From assembly GCF_000685075.1 (NCBI RefSeq), contig NZ_BAYD01000015.1, forward strand, positions 62,001-126,000: a stretch of DNA of 64,000 nucleotides, written 5' to 3'. The stretch is from Paraburkholderia oxyphila NBRC 105797 (GTDB lineage Bacteria > Pseudomonadota > Gammaproteobacteria > Burkholderiales > Burkholderiaceae). The number at the start of each line of letters is the position of its first letter. Within the stretch, counting starts at the first letter, position 1. Shown here piece by piece: positions 19,031 to 27,410 of this stretch. The position numbers and the translations under genes were made by a program. A model generated the notes under the pieces. That model was not told the origin of the DNA and did no database searches. It saw nothing but the letters and a program-made list of their open reading frames with translations.

Positions 19031-19291
19031 ATGACGAGACCGTTCATTTGCGTCGGTGACGCCCATACACATGGTGGCGTGGTGGTGAGCGGGGCGCCTG
19101 CCTCAGACATCGACGGCAAGCCGCTGGCCCGGATCGGCGACCGGGCGATCTGTCGAATTCATGGCTCGGTTGTGATCGTTTCCGGCGATACCAATGTCAC
19201 GTTCGACGGCAAGGCCGTTGCGCGCGATGGCGACCACCTGAGTTGTGGGGCTTTGCTCATCGCGACTCAAAGGGATGCTGTTAGCGCGTAG
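19031..19291 (+). CDS. PAAR-domain tip protein
   Basis: 86-aa PAAR-repeat protein that caps the VgrG spike. It shows the typical short beta repeats (VGDAHTHGGVVVSGAPASDIDGKPLARIGD and VSGDTNVTFDGKAVARDGD). A late Cys (LSCGALL), together with His and Cys residues near ICRIHG, could supply the metal site at the tip. ATG 19031 is preceded by GGAGGCGAG. It is the last gene of the vgrG-tle3-tla3-paar module. There is no effector fusion and no extension beyond the PAAR fold. Confidence 0.93.
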   Translation: MTRPFICVGDAHTHGGVVVSGAPASDIDGKPLARIGDRAICRIHGSVVIVSGDTNVTFDGKAVARDGDHLSCGALLIATQRDAVSA

Positions 19292-19314
19292 CGGCGGGCC
19301 AATGCGTGCGGCGG

Positions 19315-19342
19315 CTTACCCGCTGCGCCTTACCCGCTGCGC
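19315..19342. repeat. Perfect 14-base tandem duplication at a gene end
   Basis: CTTACCCGCTGCGC occurs twice head to tail (19315-19328 and 19329-19342). The second copy contains the stop codon and last residues of the PAP2-desaturase gene read on the minus strand. The extra copy lies in the 38-base gap to the PAAR gene and has no effect on the protein as read here. Confidence 0.8.
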
Positions 19343-20784
19343 CCTGCCCAGAGCAGCTTGACCAGATCCTTCACGGGAAGCTGGGGCTCCGCCTGGGCCA
19401 GCGCCGAAGGGAGTGCGTGCCACGGAATCGCTGGGCTGCGGTGATGCTGCTGGTGCAGGTTGATGTGATATGGCCAAAGCAGCACGCGGCCAATCCAGCC
19501 CACACGCCACGAGTAGGTCCAGTCGGCCCATCCCGGCGTCGCGTGCGGTCCGCCGCTATGTTCGGCCATGCTGCGGATTTTCTGGATCATGACGGAGAGC
19601 GTCAGCAGCGGGCCGAACCAGAGTGCGGCGATTTTCGCGAGCGCGGATGCCGGGCATGCCCAGACGAGCACTGCGACGATCGCGAGCCAGACGGCGGCGG
19701 CGCCATAAAACGGCGTCGACAGGCGCACCCGCTTTGCCCCGGAGCGCCGGTATGCGGCCATGTTGCGCGCCATGTTCAGCACGAGCAGGTCGCCCAGCAG
19801 TTGACGCGCGAGCGCGAGTGCGCCAAGGGGGCGGAAACGCCACGGTTGACCGTAATACAGGAACTGGCGCTCGGGGTCGTCCGGCGTGCCGACGTGACGA
19901 TGATGGGCAAGATGCAAGGGACGATAGAACTCGACCGGCACGAGCCCCGGCGCACCGATGGCCGTGTCGATCAGGAAGTCGTTGAGACGGCGCAAGCGCG
20001 TGAGGTGGTAATGCGTTGCATCGTGATAGAGGATGAACAGGGCGTGCTGGCGGCTTGCGACGATCAGGCCCGCGAGGACATAGAGCGGTGCCGCGTCGAG
20101 CGCCATGGCCACGCGCATCGTGGCGAGAATGCAGGCCCATTCGAGCAGTAGCGCACCCATGGTGCGCAGATTGACCTTGAGGCGCACGAGCGCTAGTGTG
20201 GCGAACGCAGTGGCGAGCCCGATGGCGCCGCCACCGATGACGTCCACAATGTGATGCTGGCCGGTAGTGAGCACCGTGATGGCCATCGAGACTGCCCACG
20301 GAACGAACAGCGCGGCGGCGCGCTTGCGCATCGCCGCGAGCGTCACGGCAATCGCCACCGGCAGCGCGACATGTCCGCTCGGCGACGCCGCGAGCGGCGC
20401 ATCGATGTGCTGGAGCCACGCTATCCATGTGGCATCGGCCACGGGCCGCACGATTGCGGTCGGATGGAAGAGATGGAACAGGAGGCATGTGCCCGCCGCG
20501 CTCGCGCCGGCGAAGAACGTTGGCAACAGCCAGCCGCGCGTGCGGCCGAGCCCGATGAGCGCCGGCATGATCAAGAGATAGCTCAAATACAGCGGGACCG
20601 TGGCCGGCACAATGGGAATCGCGCGATCGAGCGCGCTGGGGGCAATGGTGTGAACCGGTCCGAACGGGAAATGCGTGACGAAGCCGTAAAGCAGGCCCGT
20701 GGAGACGAGATAGGCGATCAGCAAGGCCCAGGGGCGCGCGACGGGCAGTTCGTTGGCGTCCGCGCTTGGGGAGTCGTATTTCAT
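19330..20784 (-). CDS. AUR1/PAP2-like phosphatase fused to a fatty-acid desaturase
   Basis: A 484-aa integral membrane protein with two enzyme domains. Residues about 20-205 form a PAP2/AUR1-like domain: PSGH at 135-138 and TGQHHIVD near 174-181. The latter is closer to the H-x-x-x-D motif of inositol-phosphotransferases than to the classical SRxxxxxH of PAP2. Residues about 210-480 form a desaturase with three histidine boxes: HDATH (254-258), HLAHHRH (291-297) and HQQHH (444-448). The domain junction falls inside one continuous frame with no stop. This pairs lipid head-group chemistry (removal or transfer of a phospho group) with acyl-chain desaturation or hydroxylation in the membrane. It diverges from the GNAT genes with 64 bases between. 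The substrate is unknown. Confidence 0.88.
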   Translation of the reverse strand: MKYDSPSADANELPVARPWALLIAYLVSTGLLYGFVTHFPFGPVHTIAPSALDRAIPIVPATVPLYLSYLLIMPALIGLGRTRGWLLPTFFAGASAAGTCLLFHLFHPTAIVRPVADATWIAWLQHIDAPLAASPSGHVALPVAIAVTLAAMRKRAAALFVPWAVSMAITVLTTGQHHIVDVIGGGAIGLATAFATLALVRLKVNLRTMGALLLEWACILATMRVAMALDAAPLYVLAGLIVASRQHALFILYHDATHYHLTRLRRLNDFLIDTAIGAPGLVPVEFYRPLHLAHHRHVGTPDDPERQFLYYGQPWRFRPLGALALARQLLGDLLVLNMARNMAAYRRSGAKRVRLSTPFYGAAAVWLAIVAVLVWACPASALAKIAALWFGPLLTLSVMIQKIRSMAEHSGGPHATPGWADWTYSWRVGWIGRVLLWPYHINLHQQHHRSPAIPWHALPSALAQAEPQLPVKDLVKLLWAGRSG

Positions 20785-20848
20785 GGCTGGAAACGCGCGA
20801 GTGACCGGCTATGATAGCAAGCCGTCCAGTTTTAGAGGAGTTGGACTG

Positions 20849-21559
20849 ATGAGTCTGCGCGCCAGCGCGGTCGAGCTTTCGGCCTTGCGCCCGGAGGAGA
20901 TCGAGCGCATGTACGCGCTCTACGCGGCGTCTTACTGTGACACGGCGCGGGAGCAGTTCGGCAAGGATCTGGACGACAAGACGCACTGCATCGTGCTACG
21001 CGGCGCCGACGACATGATTCAGGGGTTCTCGACGCTCAAGCGCTACACGACGCGCTGGAACGGCTCGGCGATACGTGTCATTTTTTCGGGCGATACCATC
21101 GTCGATCCGGCGCGCTGGGGCTCGCAGCAACTCGCCTTTGCCTGGATCCGCCACGCGGGCGAGATCTGGCGTGAGGCGCCGGATTTGCCGCTGTTCTGGT
21201 TTCTGATCGTGAAAGGTCACAGGACGTACCGCTATCTGCGCGCGTTTGCGCGCGACTACGCACCTCGCGCCGACGCCCAGACGGGTGACGCCGCACGCAT
21301 GCTGATGGACCATCTCGCAACGGAGCGCTATGGCCGCGCTTATGACCGCGCGAGCGGCCTCCTGACGTTCGACGAACCGCAAGGGCGTCTCATGCCAACG
21401 CTCGCCGAGATACCGGCCGCGCATCGCACACTGCCTGAAGTCGACTATTTTCTGAAGCGCAATCCTCGATACGCGCGTGGCGATGAGCTTGTCTGCCTGT
21501 GTGAGCTCAAGGCGTCGAATCTGCGGCCTCTCGCGCGCCGGCTGTTCGAAGCAGGTTGA
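20849..21559 (+). CDS. GNAT-like N-acyltransferase, first of two
   Basis: A 236-aa soluble protein with GNAT-like order: an N-terminal helix (LRPEEIERMYALYAASYCDT), central strands (CIVLRGADDMIQGFSTLKRY and IRVIFSGDTIVDP) and helix-rich LPLFWFLIVKGHRTYRYLRAFARDYAPR. I do not see a clean acyl-CoA loop (R/QxxGxG/A), so the cofactor site is uncertain. ATG 20849 is preceded by a strong ribosome site GAGGAG. It starts the plus-strand arm of the cluster and is 6 bases ahead of the second acyltransferase, which suggests a functional pair. It may acylate an amine for the GH3 or desaturase steps (inference). Confidence 0.65.
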   Translation: MSLRASAVELSALRPEEIERMYALYAASYCDTAREQFGKDLDDKTHCIVLRGADDMIQGFSTLKRYTTRWNGSAIRVIFSGDTIVDPARWGSQQLAFAWIRHAGEIWREAPDLPLFWFLIVKGHRTYRYLRAFARDYAPRADAQTGDAARMLMDHLATERYGRAYDRASGLLTFDEPQGRLMPTLAEIPAAHRTLPEVDYFLKRNPRYARGDELVCLCELKASNLRPLARRLFEAG

Positions 21560-21565
21560 CACATC

Positions 21566-22693
21566 GTGCTGATTCGCCAGGCCAATCCCGAAGACAACGC
21601 ACGGATTCTCGAATTCCACGCGCGTCATGCGATGCAGGGTGACCTGCCGCTGCGATTCGACCGTGCCCCCGACTACTTTGCGCTGCACCGGTGCCACAGC
21701 CCCGAGCACGAGGTCTGGCTGGCCGAGGACGAACGTGAGGCACTCAAAGGTATCGCGAGCCTCGTTGTGCGCGAAGGCTATCTCGGCGGACACGCGCAGC
21801 GCATCGCGTACCTCGGCGATTTGCGGCTCGTGTCCGGGCGACGTCTGTCGCGCGAATGGACCGGCGTCGTGCGCGGGCGCCTCGAAGCACTTCACCGCGA
21901 ATCGGGCGTCGAGCACGCTTTCTGCTGCATGATTCGCGATAACCGTCTCGCCATCCAGTCGCTTGCACGCTCGCGGCGCCCGGATCGCTTGCGCTTCACG
22001 CACTGGCATGGCTACGACAACGTGTCCGTCTATGCACGGCGCGGTTTGAGCTGGCGCGAAGGTACAAAATCAGGAATACGAATTGTTGAGGCGCAGACTG
22101 CGCACGCCGACGCATTGCGTGCGTTTCTCGATGCCCAGTCGCGCGAGCAGCCGTTTGGCTGCGTATTTTCGGAGCAGGAGTTCGCTCGGCGGCTAAGGAC
22201 GTGGCCCGCATTCGGCCTTGCGTCGTTTTTGCTGGCGATCGATGGCCGGGGTGCGTTGGTCGGTTGCGTGGCGCCGTGGGACGCGGGCGCCATCAAGCGC
22301 ATCGTGCTCGAACGCTTGCCGCTGAGCTTGCAGGCGATCCGCGTGGCCTGTAACGCAATCGCGCCGGCCTTGGGCCGCCCGCGCATCGCTGCGCCGGGCG
22401 AGCCGCTGCGGGATGTCTATCTCACCCATCTTCAAGTGCGCGAGCGGGACCCGGCCGTGTTTTCCGCGTTGATCGACGCGGCCTGGTCGCGCGTGCGAGG
22501 CACCCATGCGCTGATGCAACTGTGCCTCTTCGATGGCGACCCCTTGTGGGCCACCATGAATCGCTTCCTTTATACGCGCACGCCCATGGACCTGTACGTC
22601 CTGCCGACACTCGAAGGTCGCGCGGACAATTGGCGGCGCCGGGACGAGATTCTGGCTCAGGAAACGCCAGGATTTGAAATCTATCTGGTCTGA
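21566..22693 (+). CDS. Tandem GNAT acyltransferase
   Basis: A 375-aa protein that reads as two GNAT units. The N-terminal unit starts at the first residues (MLIRQANPEDNARILEFHARHAM, then IASLVVREGYLGGHAQRIAYLGDLRL). The second starts near residue 170 (GIRIVEAQTAHADALRAFLDAQS) and continues through a late VYLTHLQVRERDPAVFSALIDAAW helix. The GTG start at 21566 is 6 bases after the previous stop, and the 3' end overlaps the convergent hydrolase gene by 13 bases. The neighbouring desaturases, GH3 and Rieske genes imply lipid or acyl-amide chemistry rather than antibiotic modification. Substrates are not identifiable from the sequence. Confidence 0.7.
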   Translation: MLIRQANPEDNARILEFHARHAMQGDLPLRFDRAPDYFALHRCHSPEHEVWLAEDEREALKGIASLVVREGYLGGHAQRIAYLGDLRLVSGRRLSREWTGVVRGRLEALHRESGVEHAFCCMIRDNRLAIQSLARSRRPDRLRFTHWHGYDNVSVYARRGLSWREGTKSGIRIVEAQTAHADALRAFLDAQSREQPFGCVFSEQEFARRLRTWPAFGLASFLLAIDGRGALVGCVAPWDAGAIKRIVLERLPLSLQAIRVACNAIAPALGRPRIAAPGEPLRDVYLTHLQVRERDPAVFSALIDAAWSRVRGTHALMQLCLFDGDPLWATMNRFLYTRTPMDLYVLPTLEGRADNWRRRDEILAQETPGFEIYLV

Positions 22694-23610
22694 GTCGAGG
22701 TGACGTGCAAGAGATCCGCGAGCGCGAGCCAGAAGCGGCCTGCGTCGAAACCCAGGCCGCCGAGCACGGGCTGACCGTGATCGAGTCGAGGCAGGCAAAT
22801 CTGCGGGATACCGGGTAAAACTTGATGCTCAAGATAGAATTGGCCGTCGTGGGCGCAGTCTGGACGATACCCGTTCAGCCGCGTGTGATGCGAATCGAAA
22901 CGCGTGGCAGGCTCGATCGACCAGCTCACCGCGTGGACGAGGTGGAGCTCGCCCGGGATGGCGCTCAGCATCGCCGCCACGCGCGGGTCGCGGTCGCTGC
23001 TGATGTCGCGCGTGCCTTGCGCGGTCCAGCGTGTGCGCATGAGTCGGCGCGCGGCGCGTTCGAGCAGCGGCATGCGCGGAGTGGGCGCGCCAAAGAGCCT
23101 GTCGATGATCGCCGAAGGACCGACAGGCGGCTGAACGAGCGCGATGCCGGTGCACTGGCCCATCAGTGCGGGATCGCTTATCACCGCCGCGAGCGTATCG
23201 ATCCCGCCCTTGCTATGTGTGAGCGCGATAAATGCTTCGCCGGGAGCGAGGTGCCTGCGCAGCCAGGCGGCGATGTGCGCACCCTGCGTCATGACCGTGC
23301 GCGAGGAGCGTACCGGCACCGTCACGACGCGATAGCCGGCGGCACCGAGCGCGCGCCGGGCATCGCGATGGCAACCCGGCAGACATTCGGAGTAGAGGCC
23401 CGCAACGAGCACGACCGTCGTTGTCGTGGGCAGTCCTGCACGCTGCCGGTTCCAGCAGTCGATAAAGCATGCGGTCCAGTCGCGCGCTCCCGCATGGCGA
23501 GCGAAGGGCGTTGAAGGGTAGTGGCGTTGCCAGTCGTCGAAGCCCGCCGGCGACCATGCGGGCCGCTTCACGAGATGCTTCATGGCCAACTTCCCGGCAG
23601 CGCCGCGCAT
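22681..23610 (-). CDS. Alpha/beta-fold hydrolase
   Basis: A 309-aa hydrolase-like protein. The first strand (TTVVLVAGLYSECLPG, near residue 65) and a THSKGGIDTLAA nucleophile elbow with Ser133 give an HSKGG variant of GxSxG, as in some lipases and esterases. A late His in DSHHTRLNGYRPD or RLDHGQPVLGG is a candidate for the triad. No signal peptide is seen. ATG 23610 has a ribosome site GGGAGG on the minus strand; an internal Met ten codons in is the alternative. It diverges from the adjacent desaturase by 42 bases and converges with the GNAT gene. It could release or trim an acyl product (inference). Confidence 0.85.
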   Translation of the reverse strand: MRGAAGKLAMKHLVKRPAWSPAGFDDWQRHYPSTPFARHAGARDWTACFIDCWNRQRAGLPTTTTVVLVAGLYSECLPGCHRDARRALGAAGYRVVTVPVRSSRTVMTQGAHIAAWLRRHLAPGEAFIALTHSKGGIDTLAAVISDPALMGQCTGIALVQPPVGPSAIIDRLFGAPTPRMPLLERAARRLMRTRWTAQGTRDISSDRDPRVAAMLSAIPGELHLVHAVSWSIEPATRFDSHHTRLNGYRPDCAHDGQFYLEHQVLPGIPQICLPRLDHGQPVLGGLGFDAGRFWLALADLLHVTSTQTR

Positions 23611-23652
23611 GTGTTGTATCCTCCCGAACTATCAACCGTAATTTCGAGGCTA

Positions 23653-24603
23653 ATGCGAGCCAGAACCTCATCCTCCGCGTCCGCCCCTTCGGTGGCGCGC
23701 AACCGCCGCTATGATCGTGGCAATCTGATTGTCCTCGTGCTGCAGAGCGTCGTGTGGGCCGGTACCCTCACGTGGCTCTCGCATACCCAGGCAGGCCCTG
23801 CGAAGTGGCTGATGCTGATCCCGTTCTGCCTCGTCATGCAGGGCGTCTTTTCGATGATGCATGAGACATTTCATGGGTTCGCGCATCGGCATTCCCGTGT
23901 CAATTATATGATGATGGCGTGGGCTTCCACGATGTTTGGCGCTGCGGCGACGCTCATTCACGTGAATCATCTCGGCCATCATGTGCGCAATCGCACGCCT
24001 GCCGAACGCGCCGATTTCGCGATGCCCGGCGAATCGCTCGTGCGCAAGCGCGTCGAATATTACGCCGCGATTCTCGGCGGAATATGGCTTGGCGGATTCG
24101 CAGGCAGCGTCGTGCTGGCGCTGCTGCCCGCGCGGGTGACGCGGCGCCTGGCGCAAGGCGGCGGTGACAGCACCTACGCGGTTGCGTTTGCGGATTTCCG
24201 CGCCGCGGATTTCCGCCGCATTCGCATCGAGACGTTTGTGGCCGCGGTCATCTGGCTGTGTGCAGGCTGGATATTCGACTGGTCGGCCAGCGTGGTCTTG
24301 ATCGCCTACGCGGCCTTTGCGTTCTCGTGGTCGTCGCTGCAATGGGTTTATCACATGCGTACGCCGCTCGACGTTGTCGAAGGCACGTACAACATGCGCG
24401 CACCCACGCCGGTGCGCTGGCTGTTGCTGAATTTCAACTATAACCTCACGCATCACCGGCAGCCCGCCACGCGTTGGCAGGACATGCACGAGGCTTCGGA
24501 TCTGCGCGAGACGCGTCCGCTGTGGTACGGCTGGCTTGCGATCTTCGCGCCGCCACGCCGGTTGCCGGACGATCTTTCGCAACTCAGGAAAACTTACTTT
24601 TGA
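23653..24603 (+). CDS. Membrane fatty-acid desaturase
   Basis: Second desaturase of the cluster, 316 aa. Histidine boxes HETFHG (70-75), HVNHLGHH (103-110) and THHRQ (266-270) would bind the di-iron centre. At least four hydrophobic helices surround them (for example NLIVLVLQSVVWAGTLTWL and a stretch near 137-158). The spacing of the boxes differs from the third desaturase, so these are not recent copies. ATG 23653 has a weak purine-rich site. The gene ends in TGATG, overlapping the GH3 start by one base, which indicates tight translational coupling: the desaturated acyl group may be passed straight to the GH3 enzyme. Confidence 0.9.
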   Translation: MRARTSSSASAPSVARNRRYDRGNLIVLVLQSVVWAGTLTWLSHTQAGPAKWLMLIPFCLVMQGVFSMMHETFHGFAHRHSRVNYMMMAWASTMFGAAATLIHVNHLGHHVRNRTPAERADFAMPGESLVRKRVEYYAAILGGIWLGGFAGSVVLALLPARVTRRLAQGGGDSTYAVAFADFRAADFRRIRIETFVAAVIWLCAGWIFDWSASVVLIAYAAFAFSWSSLQWVYHMRTPLDVVEGTYNMRAPTPVRWLLLNFNYNLTHHRQPATRWQDMHEASDLRETRPLWYGWLAIFAPPRRLPDDLSQLRKTYF

Positions 24604-26189
24604 TGGCCGCATCCACTTTCGATCCGGTCGGCGCATGGCGAGCCTTTGCCCGCGCCGCGCAGCCGGACGTCGAACATTGGCTGGCCCAGCTCGACGCGCC
24701 CGAACAGGCACAGTCGCGGCGGCTGATGGAACTGCTCGCGGCGAATCGCGAGACTGCCTTCGGGCGGCATCATGGATTCGCGGACATCGCGAGTCCTGAG
24801 CAATTCCGCGAGCGTGTCCCAATGCAAGGCGCGGCAGGATATCTCCCATGGCTCGAGCGCGCTTCACGTGACACGCAGCCCGTATTGACCGCGCAGGCGC
24901 CGCTCTTTTTCGAGCGTACGAGCGGGAGCACCGCGCGCCAGAAGCTGATCCCCTACACGCCGGCGTTCCTGCGCGAAATGCAGTCGGCGATGGTCGTCTG
25001 GCTCGCCGACATGGTTCGCCTCTGCCCGGAGATTGCTCTAGGCCGTGCCTATTGGTCGATGTCGCCCGCGTTGCAGCCCGCGGGCGTCGCGCCCAACGGC
25101 ATTCGAATTGGCTCTGCCAGCGATCTGGAGTATCTGGGCGGCAGCAGTGCGGCGGCGCTCGCCGCGACGCTGCTGGTGCCACCCTTCTCGGGCAACCCCG
25201 CAACGTGGCGGTACGAAACGCTGCGCGCGCTTATCGCCGACGACTCTCTGGCGCTACTTAGCGTTTGGAGTCCGACCTTCCTTGCGAGCGTGCTGCGCCC
25301 GTTGTTCTCGCCGGAAGACGCGAGCAGCGCGCGTGAACTCGCCGCGCTCGAAGCGGAGCTGCCTGGGCCGCGCGCGGCTGCGTTGCGCGGCGCGCTCGCC
25401 GATGGTCATTGCGGCCGGCTATGGCCGCGTCTGGCTGCCATCAGCTGTTGGCTCGACGGGCCGAGCCGCGGTTACGCACAGGCGCTACGCGAACGATTTC
25501 CGCAGGCGCGGTGGCTGCCCAAAGGACTCTTTGCAACCGAGGGCGTGGTGAGCATTCCGTTTGGCGAGGCGCCTGACTGCACGCTGGCGGTCGGCAGTCA
25601 CTATCTGGAGTTTTTGCGTGACGATGGCCGTATCTGCGATGTCTCTGCGCTTGTCCCAGGCGACAAGGCGCAGGTCTTGATGACGACCGGTGCGGGCCTG
25701 TACCGCTATGCGCTTGGCGATCGCATCCGCATCACAGGCATGACCGGTCGGACACCACGCGTGACTTTCCTCGGCCGCGCAGCGGCCAGTTGCGATCTGG
25801 TTGGAGAGAAGCTCGACGAGGGAGCCGTGGGCGAGGCGTTGGCGCCGGCGCGTGCGCGCGGCGCAACGGCGTGTCTCGTACCTTCCCCACAGGCCGATGC
25901 GCCGCACTATGTGCTGCTGCTTGCTGGGTCGGGAGAGCACAGCGTCGAAGCGCTGCGCAACGAGGTCGAGCAGCGACTTGGCCATATTTTTCACTATGCG
26001 CAAGCTCGCCGTCTCGGGCAACTCGGGCCGCTGCGCGCACGGCTGATTCCCGGCACACAGGCGGCGCTCGGCGACCTGCTGCAGCGCGCGGCCGAACGCA
26101 CAGGCATGCGCGCGGGCGACGTCAAGCCGAGCGGACTGGTGACACGGCTGCCGCTTGCCGAGGCCATGCTGGCGATCAGCGCAGCGTGA
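24603..26189 (+). CDS. GH3-family acyl-adenylate/amide synthetase
   Basis: A 528-aa protein of the GH3 family. In plants, members activate a carboxylic acid as acyl-adenylate and join it to an amino acid; bacterial members are poorly characterised. The ATP-binding phosphate loop is FERTSGST at 103-110. Further motifs are ATEGVVSIPF (near 310) and RYALGDRIRITG (near 370), typical of the ANL-like fold of this family. The N-terminal segment (LMELLAANRETAFGRHHGF) matches the family's usual opening. It overlaps the desaturase upstream by one base and is 17 bases ahead of the Rieske gene. The likely job is to activate an acyl acid and couple it to an amine or amino acid in a lipid product. The substrates are unknown. 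Confidence 0.9.
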   Translation: MAASTFDPVGAWRAFARAAQPDVEHWLAQLDAPEQAQSRRLMELLAANRETAFGRHHGFADIASPEQFRERVPMQGAAGYLPWLERASRDTQPVLTAQAPLFFERTSGSTARQKLIPYTPAFLREMQSAMVVWLADMVRLCPEIALGRAYWSMSPALQPAGVAPNGIRIGSASDLEYLGGSSAAALAATLLVPPFSGNPATWRYETLRALIADDSLALLSVWSPTFLASVLRPLFSPEDASSARELAALEAELPGPRAAALRGALADGHCGRLWPRLAAISCWLDGPSRGYAQALRERFPQARWLPKGLFATEGVVSIPFGEAPDCTLAVGSHYLEFLRDDGRICDVSALVPGDKAQVLMTTGAGLYRYALGDRIRITGMTGRTPRVTFLGRAAASCDLVGEKLDEGAVGEALAPARARGATACLVPSPQADAPHYVLLLAGSGEHSVEALRNEVEQRLGHIFHYAQARRLGQLGPLRARLIPGTQAALGDLLQRAAERTGMRAGDVKPSGLVTRLPLAEAMLAISAA

Positions 26190-26205
26190 TGCGAGGACCA
26201 ACGCC

Positions 26206-27366
26206 ATGAGCAAGGAAACCGTCGAAGAGATCAGTGAAGCGCGGCGCGCCGCGCCCGGAAGCGAGGCGTGCCAGCGTGCGTGCGCATCCGCAGACGCGGA
26301 CGAAGAAGGCGTCACGGATGGCTTGCGCGAGCAATGGTTCGTCGCCTGCACCGAACGCGAACTGCGGCGCGGCAAGCCGCTGGGCGTCAGGATGCTTGGC
26401 ATCGGGATCGTGCTGTTTCGCGAGCAGGACGGCCGGATTGCAGCGCTGATCGACCAGTGCGTGCATCGTGGCACGCGCCTCTCCGCAGGCAGACTGGACG
26501 GCGGCCAGCTTGTCTGCCCGTACCACGGGTGGCGTTACGACGGACAGGGGCAGGTCGTGCACGTGCCGAGCATCGACGGTGCGCGCGCGACGGCAACGTC
26601 AAACCCGTATCCGTTCCGGCAGCGCGCGCTGCCGGTGCGCGCGCTCGATGGCCTCGTGTGGGTGTACCTGGGCAGCGGCGATGCCTCGGCGCGTCCGGTG
26701 TTTCGTATGCCGATGCGGGAACAGGCGCCGTGGCAGTCGTACTACATGGTCAACACTTTCGATGGCGACATCTCCATGCTCGCGCAGAATTTCATGGACG
26801 TGCCGCATACTGTCTTCGTGCATGACGGCATTTTCCGCAGCAGTCGTGGCAAGCCGATGGAGGCGACCGTCGCAACGACGCCGGAGAGCGTTGAGGTCAC
26901 CTATCACGACGGCGACGACAGTATCGGCTTTTGCCTCGCCTGGCTGACGAATCCCGACCGGGTAGCCCTCGAGCACACCGACCGCTTCATCGCGCCGAAC
27001 GTGACACGCTGCGAGTACCGCTGGGGCATTCGTTCTGGCTTCCTGATCGTCAGCCAGATTACGCCGATCGATGCGCGGCGCTCGCGCGTCTATACCTATA
27101 TCGCCTACCGCTTCAGGTTGCCGCGCTGGCTTCTGCGCCTGCTGCGGCCGATGCTGCATCTCTACACGCATCTGGTGATCCAGCAGGACGTGCGTATCAT
27201 GCGCGCGCACCGGGAGGGGCTCGACAATGCGCCGGGCTTCCGGCCGCACAACGTTCGCGCGGATGTCGTGCATGTGGCGATCGACCGATTGATCGACGCG
27301 GTGAAGCGCGGCGAACGTGTGAGCGTTGCGCACCTCGGCGAGAAAACGGTACGGTTCGAGTTGTAG
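26206..27366 (+). CDS. Rieske oxygenase, alpha subunit type
   Basis: A 386-aa aromatic-ring-dioxygenase-like or monooxygenase-like protein. The Rieske cluster ligands are Cys85, His87, Cys104 and His107 (CVHRG..CPYHGWRY). The catalytic iron facial triad is in N195-D198-H201-H206 (NFMDVPHTVFVH). No ferredoxin or reductase subunit lies near, so electrons must come from elsewhere. The C-terminal RWLLRLLRPMLHLYTHLVIQ and IDRLIDAVKRGERVSVAHLG resemble monooxygenase-type alpha subunits acting on sterols, lipids or N-methyl amines. ATG 26206 is the first good start after the GH3 stop. It probably oxidises the cluster's product (inference). Confidence 0.9.
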   Translation: MSKETVEEISEARRAAPGSEACQRACASADADEEGVTDGLREQWFVACTERELRRGKPLGVRMLGIGIVLFREQDGRIAALIDQCVHRGTRLSAGRLDGGQLVCPYHGWRYDGQGQVVHVPSIDGARATATSNPYPFRQRALPVRALDGLVWVYLGSGDASARPVFRMPMREQAPWQSYYMVNTFDGDISMLAQNFMDVPHTVFVHDGIFRSSRGKPMEATVATTPESVEVTYHDGDDSIGFCLAWLTNPDRVALEHTDRFIAPNVTRCEYRWGIRSGFLIVSQITPIDARRSRVYTYIAYRFRLPRWLLRLLRPMLHLYTHLVIQQDVRIMRAHREGLDNAPGFRPHNVRADVVHVAIDRLIDAVKRGERVSVAHLGEKTVRFEL

Positions 27367-27410
27367 CGGTGCGGGCGCGGCCTGCTGAAGCACATGCCCC
27401 GGCCGACGCA

